A stretch of DNA of 64,000 nucleotides, from assembly GCF_000003195.3 (NCBI RefSeq), contig NC_012873.2, positions 8,207,894-8,271,893 of the forward strand, given 5' to 3'. The notes under the pieces are model-generated. The model was not told where the DNA came from, did not search any database, and saw nothing but the letters and a program-made list of their open reading frames with translations. Source of the stretch: Sorghum bicolor. Lineage: Eukaryota; Streptophyta; Magnoliopsida; Poales; Poaceae. Below, piece by piece: positions 47,013 through 57,121 of this stretch (the stretch's first letter is position 1; every line of letters starts with the position of its first letter). A program made the translations under genes and the position numbers.

Positions 47013-49675
47013 ATGGGTCTGACAGAAGGCATGCAATTGGTTTCGTCAAGAACTGAGGGGCACATTTCATCACAAGTTGTGGAAAGTAGGGGTCCTGAAA
47101 AGAAGGCTATGCTAGAGCAAGAACTATCTGTTACTCCATCAGATAAAGGGAGGTGTTTTGCTTGTCATGATACATCGCACAATTTGGAGCAGTGTGGAAT
47201 AAAATACAATCATACCACTGTGCCACATCAGTTTGGCTATGCTACAAAATATCCGTTTACCATGATTCAGCCTTCAGAGGAGACGGTTGAGAAAGAGAAA
47301 TTCAACCATCACTGTGTTTTGATCACATCGGATCTCAGTAACTTGGACCAGGGGATATTGAAATCTGAACTGCAGAAGTTTTGGAAGCTGTCCGGTGACT
47401 GGGAGCTACGGAGGGAATGCAGCAAGAGTTTCCTGGCCTCTTTCAGCTCTGAGGATGACGTCATAAGTTGTTTAAATTTTCCTGAGATGGAAGCACTACT
47501 GGATCATAAGGAGGTAAACTTAACTGTAACAAGGTGGCAGGAAGGCGATGAGGAAAGTCTTGACTTGATTGAAGAGTGGGTTTTAGTGCGCGGGGTTCGA
47601 AGAATATATAGAAACTGGAAGGATTTATATCAAGTTGCTTCCGCGTTTGGAGTGCTGATTGATGTGGATGAGAAAAGTTTGGAAGCTGGGGATAAGGAGC
47701 CTATTAGGCTGAAGATTGCACTAAGAAGCCTTGATGGTGCTCCCTTCTCATACTACTTTGCGCTCGGAAGGTCTTCCAGACTGGTCATGGTCACAGTCGT
47801 ACAAGACAAAGCAGAAGGTATGCAACAGCAAAATAAGGAATCAGACAAGGAGCATAATAAGGAACTGAATGACGCACAAAGTATATTTCTGGAAGAGACG
47901 GAGTGCATTGAAGAGTCAAGGTTGGCAGGAGAGATCAAAGGAAACAAAATAAGTGCTCCAGCAGCCACTACAGCTAACACCAAGAAAACAACAATGGACA
48001 GTTCAAAACCTGAAGAGGTGCAACCTGTAGGTCGAAGTTCAACAAGCATGATTGGAGAAGAGCACTTCGAAGGTGAACAAGCACAAATATTTTTTTTTTA
48101 GGTTTTATCCTAATAAACATCTGTGGTTGAATGTTTTGAGTATGTAGGACTATGTGGTTTTTCTTTTTTTGACATCATTTTGTTGACATTTCCTTGAAGG
48201 TAAACGAAAGCCTCCTATCAAACATGTGTTCAAAAGAAGAGGTAAGGAGCAGCAAGTTACAGAAACTGAGGACATCCATATATATGGCAGTTTCAGTGGT
48301 ATGGGTCTTCATGAAAATCTACTGAAGGGAATATATCAATATGGTAAGTCATATGTTATTTTTGTTTTCTTGAGAGACCAGTACATAACAATTATTTCTG
48401 TACTGGAAACATTTCCTAGACATGATTTTGTGCTTATCACCGTTCCTGTGCAATTTTGTTTAAGGTTTGGAGAAGCCTTCCGTGGTTCATCAAAGAGGAA
48501 TTGTCCCATTTTGCAATGGCCAGAGTGTTATCCATGAGTCTTTGTCTGGAACAACTGTAACTCTTTGCACTGGAGTTCTTCAGCGACTTGATTATCGATC
48601 CGCAGAATGCCAAGCTTTAATCATTGTACCAACACGCGACTTAATGTACGAGACCGAGAAAGTTATTGATGCACTTGGTCAGTTTCTTGGTGTTAAACCT
48701 TACACTTGTACTGGAGGAACGAGTTTCCGCGTGGACCAGCAAACTCTGTCAAGTAGAGTTCAGGTTGTCATTGGAACTCCTGGGCGCATTCTTGACTTGC
48801 TGTCAAGGGATGCATTGTGTAAAGACCACATCAGAATGCTTGTTCTGGATGAAGCAGATGAACTACTCACAGGAGGTTTCAAAGACCAGGTTAGTTATAA
48901 TTCATTTACCTACCAGCTCTGTTGTGGTAATCAAGATGAATGAGCACTATAATAAGCTCTTGCTACGCTCTATACAATATGACCAGCTATGTATCTTTTT
49001 CTGCAGACATGTAACATTATCCAGTATCTCCCAGCCAAAATCCAGATTGGGCTTTTCTCTGCTGCCTTCTCCAGTGAAGCTCTAGAAACTAGCCACTGGT
49101 TCATGGATAAGCATGTGACAGTTAAAGTGCCGAGAGATGAAGAGCTAAAGGATATCGGAATCAAGCAGTTCTATCACAAAGTTGAGAAGGAAGAGAAGCT
49201 AGGAAAGCTGTATGTGCTTTTCGACACTCTAACTCTAGAGTCCACACAAATTGTCATCTTTGCGAACACAAAGCAGGTTGTCAAAACGCTCATACAAGAT
49301 ATCAGAGGCAAGGGCTACACTATCTCAGCAAGCCATGGCGGTATGAGCCAGCTTGGCAGGGACACTGCCATCCAGGAGTTCAGGGCTGGATCATCGCGTA
49401 TTCTCATCGCCACTGACCTACGAGGCACCAATCTAGGGCAGGTTCCCATTGTCATCAATTATGATCTCCCAACACAACTGATGCAGTATATCAGTCGTGT
49501 TCAGCAGCAAAGAAGATATTCTGAAACTGAAAGTGTGGCCATTAATTTTGTGACTCCTGCCGATGAACGCATCGTCTCTGATATCCAGAAGTTCTGCAAC
49601 GGCCAGATGAGCAAACTACCCTCCAATCCAACATTTGAACTCTTGGTGGGTTATGATGTTCAGAAATGTTCCTAA
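47013..49675 (+). CDS. Member 2: CCHC zinc-knuckle / DUF4283-like / eIF4A-like pseudo-helicase fusion
   Basis: Coding exons: 47,013-48,072; 48,200-48,343; 48,465-48,889; 49,007-49,675, phases consistent, 765 residues. The knuckle uses Cys48, Cys51, His56 and Cys61. The DUF4283-like part ([31 protein letters not shown]) runs to about residue 270. The 144-bp second exon encodes both the basic linker ([13 protein letters not shown]) and the eIF4A start ([13 protein letters not shown]), so the fusion lies within one exon. The helicase core keeps TPGR and LDEADELL. Its Q motif is LEKPSVVH, motif I SLSGTTV without Gly-Lys, motif III SAA, motif V TDLRGTN and motif VI SRVQQQ. It lacks the duplicated exon and the long acidic linker of member 1. 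Catalytically dead by sequence; likely a nucleic-acid or protein binder. Confidence 0.8.
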
Positions 49676-50124
49676 AAGTCTCTACACAGGTTACAAGGAA
49701 GCTTGATGTTTGCCCCAAGACTCAATATTGTAACGGTTTCATAGGGAGTTAAACTCAAGACCTAGGTTGCTACTTAGCCCTGAGACAGGCCATTCATTTT
49801 TTTATTACCCAAAGAAGAAATAGCGATATACTATAATCATGACTCGATGCTAGGTCTCTTTTATATGGGCAGCAAGGTAATTTATTTTACAGCTGCACAA
49901 AGTTGCTCCCTGTAGTGCTTAACGTGTAGTTAAACTGGGACGGAGGGAGTACAACTTAATGAATCAATATGCGGTTTTCTTAGAATAGTTTGAACAAGTA
50001 AATTCAAATGTGAAATACGCTCTAGTGGTTGAATGCTTGTGCAATGACTTGGTAGTAGGTATAGTTAGAAACAAAGAAAATTAAATCACGCTGCATGATA
50101 AAGTGTCTCATTTTTCTTTTTTTT
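49676..50124. other. 3' flank of member 2
   Basis: Probable 3' UTR, then AT-rich DNA. A GGGACGGAGGGAGTA at about 49,937 is the right end of a decayed Stowaway MITE. No gene seen. Confidence 0.45.
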
Positions 50125-53100
50125 TAATTAGCCCCACACAGATGGCATTTCTACGAGGCCGAAATATTATGGAAGGTGTGATCATTTTACATGAGTAGCA
50201 TAAGAAACTAAATGGAGTGCTATTCAAAATAGATTTCAATAAAACCTATGATAAAGTAAATGGGAATTCCTACAACAATCTCTTCACATGAAAGGATTAT
50301 CACATACCTGGTGCAACTGGATCCAATCCTTTGTACGAGGTGAAAATATGGGAAAGTAATAGGATCTTACTTTCAAACAAAAAAGGTCTTAGATAAGGAG
50401 ACTGATCCCTAATACTATTCAACATAATGGTGGATATGCTGGCAATCTTCATCTCTAGAGCTAAGGAGAGTGGTCAGGTAGAAGGGGTTATCCCACGTCT
50501 CGTGGAAGGAGGTTTGTCTATCCTACATATGCAGATGATACAATTATTTTAATGGACCACGATATTGAGCAAGCGAAGAACATGAAGCTTATTTTGTGCA
50601 CTTTTGAACAATTATCAGGTCTAAACTAAACTTCCATAAGAGTAAGATATTCTACTTTGGACAAGCAAAAAAATGTGAAGCACAATATGCAAATATATTT
50701 GGTTGTAAAGATGGATCTCTCCTTTTTTGATATCTAGGAATTCTAATGCACATAAGAAAGTTAAACAATAAGGATTGGAAATTAATAGAAGAAAGTTTGG
50801 AGAAAAAATTGAGTAGCTGGAAAGGTAAGCTTTTGTCATTGGAAGTTGGTGTTGCTCAATTCGGTTTTGTCCAGTTTACCTATGCTTATGTTCTCTTTCT
50901 TTGAAATCCCAACAGGGATACTAAGCCAAATAGAGTACTATAAATGAAGATTTTTCCGACAAAAACCATCAGAAAAAATATAGGCTAGTCTAGCCTGTCA
51001 ATCTAAGGACTAAGGGGGTTTAGGTATGCAGAACTTTGGATTTACAAAATAAATGCCTCTTATCCAAATAACCTTTCAAACTTATTAGTAACAAAGAGGT
51101 GTTTGGCAAAAGTTACTTTAAATATATTAAGAATAAGACTTTTGACGAGTGTAAACAAAAAGGCGGGTGATTCTCATTTTTTGATAGGCCTCATGGGAGT
51201 GAAGGACTATAACACTCCAAATTTTTGAATTTCAAATTTAGTTTAAATTTGACTTAATTTTGGCTCAATTTGAATTTTTGGAGAATTATTAAATAATTTA
51301 CAAAATTAATTAAAATAAAATATAAGGTAGAAACGTGTTTGATTTTTGCATTCATGCTGCTGCATAATTTTGCTTGATTTTATTTATTTTGCTGATGCTT
51401 GTTTTGTTTTGTTTTGGAGCAAGAAAATTTAAAAAAAAAAGAAAAGGGGAGAGCTCTCACCTGGGCCGATTCTCGGCCCAGCGCCCCCGCACCCCTCCCC
51501 TCTCCCCTCATGCCCAAGTGGGCCGCGGCCCAGCCGCACGGCAGCAGCGCCCCTGCCCCTGCTCTCTCTGCCGCCCGCTGACTGGTGGGCCCCGCAGGTG
51601 GGACCCACCTGTCATCACCCACCTCCGGCCGAGACGGACTCGGGGCGCAACCACCGCCCCGGTTTCCGCGCTTGGCGCCTCTATCCGAACCGTGCGCGCC
51701 TCCCAATGATCACCGCCGCCTATTTAAGTGCCCCCGCGTCCGCGTTCGCGACCCCCTAGAACCCTAGCCGCCTCAAAACGCGTCGCAAAGCCCCTGCTCG
51801 AGCTCGATCTCGCCGGACTCGCGCCGCCGCCGTCGTGCTTCCCATCGCCGTCGTCTTTTCGCCAAGGTGAGGACCACCGCGGGTGCGCAAGGTCGCGACG
51901 AGCTCGAAGACGCCCTCGGCACGCCCCCCCTCTCCCTCCCGTGCACGCGCCCTCGCTCGCCGGAGTTAGCCGCCGCCGCCGCATAGCGCCGCCGCGTGGC
52001 CTGCGCACTCCGGCCATGCCCAGCCGCCGCCGTCGTGCGCACCGGCCCCGCTGCGTCGCGCGCAGCCCGCCCATGCGCTCCGCGTGCTTCCCCACGCCGC
52101 GTATCGCCGCCCCGTCGAGCTCCCCGGCCGCGGCCCAGCCCCGCCTGCTCGCCTCGCCAAGGGCGCGGTCCACCGTGGACCGCGACCCCAGTGCCCGCAC
52201 GGCCGGTCCACTGGACCGGGTCCACGCCGCCCCCGCACCTCCCCCGGTCCACCATGGACCGGTGGACCGCCCCCCTCCTCCCGGTCCACAGCGCCGCCAT
52301 GGACCGGGCCATTCACGCGCTGCCACGTGGCCAGGCCGGCCACGGTCCCGCGCGCCCCCTGGCCTTTTTGCGAAAAGGCCCCCGGCTTTCCTTAAAATCA
52401 ACCCGCACTCCACCCAGTTATAGATTTATTTAAGTTTATGCCCTTAGTTTTTGCAGTTTAACCCTTTAGAATTTATTTATTTAATCCAAAATGAGTTTTA
52501 ATTCAGTTTTAATTAGTTTTAATTATGAAAAATAGTTCAGTTTATCTACAGAAATGCCATTCAACTTGTTTTAGCCATAACTTTTGCATCGTAACTCCGA
52601 TTTAGGTGATTCTGGTCGCTATGGTTTCGTTTCGTCGAGTAGAATACAGCAGTGCAGTTGCTTTCTGTTTTCGCATGCTTTGGTGTACTGTTTCTGATTA
52701 AGTTTGTTTGCTTGCATGTATTGTTCCTATGATTGATGATTGTCGCGTATAGCCAACGAGACGTTCGTGAAGGAAGAGGTTCAGGATCCCGCTGAGTTCG
52801 AGCAACCCGACATCGATCAAGGCAAGTGCAGACACCATTTGATCATTTTGAACCTACTCATTAATGTCATTTACTTTATATGCATGTGTCCAATGAATGC
52901 AAACCCTAAGGACATGACTAGCTTTACTTATTATTCCTTGCTCACCTGGGGTTATGTATTTGGATAGACTAGGCTATACTAGGTTTGCTTAGCTGCTCTA
53001 CTCATCTTATACACATGCCTAAACAAGTATTAGTCTCTGCTCAACTTGATGCTTAAATTGTGCTGAATCTTTGGTCACTGCGGTGATGGCGATGTTGGAT

Positions 53101-54800
53101 GCTTGCGAGCATCGTGATGATGGTGGTGACAGGGGAGCGGGTACCGTTGGTGGTCCGGTTTGCCGGGCATACCCGTCTCTGCTCTCCGTAAGGACTTAGT
53201 CAGGGAGCGGCCCCCTGGGACTTACAGTGCAGCTCCAAGCTATATGGCTCTGGCTTGACTAATTAGCAGGACCTCCACTAGTAGGGTGTTACTTTCCGGG
53301 TAGGCGTGAGGAAGTAACTTGGGTAATGAATATTAAGTTGTCGGTTGATCGGTACGCCATGGCTATGGGTATCGACTGCCGAGCGCCCCGACAAAAACTT
53401 GCGAGTGGCATCCTATTAGTTGGACCCTGTGAAAGGTCTCGTAGTGAGACCCTGCCTGCTCACCTTGGAAGTGTTTTGGGGAGTCGCGACCCCGGGCAAA
53501 TGGGAATCACGACTTGGAGTGAACGTGTACACCTCTGCAGAGTGTAAAACTGATATATCAGCCGTGCTCACGGTCACGAGCGGCCCAGACCCTCACTTGA
53601 TGAGCAAATTGGATTCACTGGTTACTTGGAGATGGACCTTGGCGAGGTTGCTACCTCGTGTTTTGGCGGAATGGCTATTCCGTGTTGGCAGGATTGCTAT
53701 CCTGTGTTATTATTTGGGGTTAATCTCTGGATTACTATAATAATTAGGATAGTCTTTTAAAAGATGCTAATTACTACTTACACTAATTAAGGGTTGGGTT
53801 TATGCTACTCATAATTAGTAATAGGTTGTTCTAATAATTGTCATAATTAAAAGTGATCAACTAAAATGCTACCGCAGTCAAACCAAGTCAGCTTTACCTT
53901 GTTTTAAGCCTTGCATGTCATTACTTTCCGTCAGTGCTTGCTGAGTTCGACATGAGCTCACCCTTGCTATAATCATTAAAGGTTGCTCGGACGATCAGGA
54001 GTACAATTGTGATTTCCCTGAGGACTACCCTGAGTCTCCCGGTTGTTAGGCTCGTGTGGTTCTGCCGTCGACCTTCCTGTGGCAAGGTGGTCCTGCTGCG
54101 TCGGCGTTTAGTTTCCTCTTTTATCTATGGAACAGTTTAGTTTATGTTTCCCCTTCGCACTTTGTTAAACTTTTGGCTTGTAATAATGGTACATTTACTC
54201 TCATTTATGTAATTCGTTTGAACACTGTGTTTTGTACCATTGATGATGTCGATCCATGTGTGTGAATTTGAGATCCTGGCGCACATGTAATTTGACACCC
54301 GAATGCTCTTTTATATGCGGGTGTGACAAGGACCAGTTTATGAGCTTGGCAAAATTTAATTTGGATGGCTCACAAATCAGGTTCTGGGACTGCTTAGGGA
54401 AATAGTCTTTGTGTTCACAATGCCCAAACTTGTATAATATTGTTTGCAAGAAACATGCTAGCTACAGAGGTCCTTAGCACAAATCCACTAAATATCTCTT
54501 TTAGAAGAGCTCTAAAAATGGCATAATCTGGTTGCACGCATTGCAAATGTTAGATTACAAGCTAGTAGTGATTCAATATTATGGCCTTTGAAAAAAAATG
54601 CTACATTCACCTTGAAGTATCTATATCGGGTCCTAGTTAGTAATGGTATTAAGGTCACACAAGAAATTTGGTGAACAAAATTACCTTTGAAAATTAAGGT
54701 CTTCTTATGGTTCCTGAAAAAGAGGGTCATCTTTGATACCATGCTAGATTTCTGGTGTGCTTTTACATGTTGTGTTTGGTTTAGTGCCTCGTGAAACATT
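50125..54800 (+). mobile_element. Dead L1-type LINE, split by solo LTR 3
   Basis: Left of the LTR, broken frames give reverse-transcriptase pieces (MAFLRGRNIMEGVI, LFKIDFNKTYDKVN, EGGLSILHMQMIQ in place of the YADD region). Right of it (54,334-54,760) come the C-terminal pieces typical of plant L1 elements (GSQIRFWDCL, NGIKVTQEIW, PLKIKVFLWFLKK). Stops and shifts are frequent throughout, so this is an old copy. The two parts are continuous when the LTR and one AGGAC are removed. Confidence 0.7.
51208..54328 (+). mobile_element. Solo LTR 3, 3,121 bp, TSD AGGAC
   Basis: It begins TATAACACTCC (TG mutated to TA) and ends GGGTGTGACA. AGGAC flanks it at 51,203-51,207 and 54,329-54,333. It has the same plan as solo LTRs 1 and 2: a TATA-like CTATTTAAG at 51,720, GC-rich leader, AAGGTGAGG at 51,865, a small exon-like piece ending ATCAAGGCAAG near 52,825, and a block identical to LTR 1 around CTGATATATCAG (53,550). 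Long GC-rich open frames at 51,724-52,433 on both strands are composition artefacts. Confidence 0.9.
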
Positions 54801-54806
54801 TATTTA

Positions 54807-55054
54807 GGCCTGATTTAGATCTAAAAGGTTTCTGAATGTTGTGTTTTGATACTGTAGCACTTTCATTTTTATTTGGCAATTATTATCTAACTATGGATTA
54901 ACTAGGTTCAAAAGATTTGTCACGCAAATTACATGCAAACTGTGTAATTAGTTATTTTTTATTTATATTTAATACTTTATGCATGTGCTGTAAAATTTGA
55001 TGTGATTGAGAATTTTAAAAAGTTTTTGGATTTTAGAGTGAACTAAACAAGATC
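54807..55054. mobile_element. Tourist-like MITE, 248 bp
   Basis: Ends GGCCTGATTTAG and CTAAACAAGATC, flanked by TTA (54,804-54,806; 55,055-55,057). Internal order is the reverse of the copy at 55,100. Confidence 0.8.
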
Positions 55055-55099
55055 TTAATGGTTGGGATAAACAAGGAGGCAATAAGTATAATTCACTAA

Positions 55100-55338
55100 G
55101 GCCTTGTTTAGTTCACCCCGAAAACCAAAAAGTTTTCAAGATTCCCCGTCACATCGAATCTTATAGCACTTGCATGAAGCATTAAATATATATGAAAACA
55201 AAAACTAATTACACAGTTTAGGTGTAAATCACAAGACGAATGTTTTGATCTTAGTCTATAGTTGAATATTATTTGTCACAAACAAACGAAAGTGCTACCG
55301 TGTCGAAATCCGAAATTTTTACGGAACTAAACAAGGCC
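55100..55338. mobile_element. Tourist-like MITE, 239 bp
   Basis: Ends GGCCTTGTTTAGTTC and GGAACTAAACAAGGCC, flanked by TAA (55,097-55,099; 55,339-55,341). Close relative of the copy at 6,174. Confidence 0.85.
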
Positions 55339-55341
55339 TAA

Positions 55342-55900
55342 TACTAATTGGTGTTGTGGCTTTGGTTGGTCGATATATAACTACCAAGTAATGACATGGT
55401 CTTTGACACCTCTCAAGAACATATGTTCCTTTTCGTTTCGGTAAATCTACATGTTGCTCGAATGATTTTTGGACTCCGGTCACTCGATTTCTGGTGGCCG
55501 TCAAATGACGCTGCCAACGGATTGGATGCTCAGTTGTGGTGTGGTCGTGGGCCAGGTGTCGCGGTTGCTCAACGCTACATGCGGACGCTTGGGCAGGGTG
55601 CCTGCTCTCCTCTCAACGCAACTGCAGTGAAGACCTAACCGCAGGCGCATCACGTGCATGTTGCTCCAAGCCGACTACGCCGCAGGTGGAGTGCATGCAG
55701 CTACAGTGTCTTCTGTTTTGCAGGTGAAGGGACAGGTTGTCCCATCAAATCACCTAGCCCCATAAGAGTATATGATATTTCCTTTAGCGAGAGCAGATTA
55801 CACGTTATTGTAACATATTTTACTACTTCTATTTTGGTGTAAATTCTATGTTCAACTGGTGTAAATTGATTATTTGTAAATAGAAATAGTTAGAATTACT
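55342..55900. other. Intergenic, no gene recognised
   Basis: 55,500-55,740 is GC-richer with short frames lacking recognisable domains; nothing else is seen. Confidence 0.4.
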
Positions 55901-55904
55901 CGAA

Positions 55905-56205
55905 CTATTATCTGATCTTTTTTTAGTTTTTTCTGATGTATGTTTTATTTGGTTCTCCTTCAAATTTTTTAATTTGGCTTTCATAGAATTAATCTGGTTT
56001 TTTTTTGGCTTTTTTGAATTTATGTATGTTTTATTTGGTTTGTCTTTGAAATTTTCCAATTTAGCTTCTATAGAAATGATCTGATTATTTTTCTACATTT
56101 TTTATTTGTTGTTTGTATATGTTTTATTGCTTTTTCTTTGCATTTGTATCAATTTGTACTTCATAGTAGTTATCTGCTATTTTTTGTTATTTTATAATTC
56201 AATTT
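55905..56205. repeat. T-rich minisatellite, unit about 90 bp, about three copies
   Basis: Each unit reads roughly TGTATGTTTTATTTGGTT, then a CAAATTTTTTAATTTGGCTT-like block, TCATAGAA, ATCTG and a T run. Later copies are more diverged. Confidence 0.65.
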
Positions 56206-56565
56206 TCATATTTATTGAATATTTTTTTTTGTATCGTTAGAAGTAGATGGAGCGGTTATAGAAATCAAGTGATGGCAGAGATCGGAACGCTTGATTGTGT
56301 TTGTTTGTTGGAATCGAGTGATTTTAAGAGACGTGACACTCGGGTGACATCTTCCCTCCAGTAGATACACCTTTTCGTTTTCATCGTGCAAGGGTGACCG
56401 TGTCAGGTGGAGCCGGCGGGTGCTCGGTGCTTGGCCTCAGACGGGCGGGCTCGAGGCCATAGGAAACCGGAATGGATCAATCACTTTTTTTTTCTCCAAA
56501 ACAAATACTATAAACTAAAATACTTCAACCATTAGGTCACATTAGAAAAAGCAAATCTATAAGCT

Positions 56566-56890
56566 TAGGGTCTGTTTAGTTTATCATAGAGTACAAAATG
56601 CAAAATACTAACTATTTTGGAATGACAAAATGCCAAAAATTTTAGTGTTATATTTAGTTACATCTAAGATACAGAATTTATTATTCTTATTATAGCCTCT
56701 TGAGGTTTTTTGGGGCTTTTTTAGACTTCTTGAGTTTCTTTTGGGTTTTTTTGCCTCTTGAAACCAAAATTCAAAATAAAGAATGACAATTATCTTGCTA
56801 AATTTTTACATGATGTTTAGTTCCATTATACAAAACAATAGACCAAAACCTATAATTTTTTAATATAAAAGAGGAACTAAACACCCCTTC
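56566..56890. mobile_element. MITE-like element
   Basis: The ends GGGTCTGTTTAGTT and AACTAAACACCCC are imperfect inverted repeats around an AT-rich core with T-rich CTCTTGAG words. The target duplication is unclear. It ends 230 bp upstream of the separase ATG. Confidence 0.5.
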
Positions 56891-57031
56891 AATCTCAGTT
56901 TATGCAAAAGGCCACTAAATCCTCAGTCACAGAAAAAGCCCACTAAATCCTCAAAAGGGCCCAGCGACAAAGCCCAAATCTCCAATCTTGCAAGGCACAA
57001 TCCCAGCTCCGAAATACGAGTAAAAGTCGCC

Positions 57032-57040
57032 TTTTCCCGC
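57032..57040 (+). promoter_or_regulatory. Putative E2F site upstream of separase
   Basis: TTTTCCCGC fits the E2F consensus TTTSSCGC and lies 82 bp before the ATG, in the region expected for promoter or leader. E2F control of S/G2-M genes is well known in plants. Occupancy here is inference. Confidence 0.5.
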
Positions 57041-57121
57041 CCATTCCCACCCCCGAGATCCCCAAATACGACCGCAAATTTTCCCCAATTTGGCTTCTCC
57101 GTTCATCCACCCTAGACGGCA

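Noticed and set aside
51724..52433. Long overlapping open frames of 230 codons on both strands
   Set aside because: They lie in the GC-rich leader of solo LTR 3, are low complexity (Arg/Pro/Ala) and occur on both strands, which is expected from composition.
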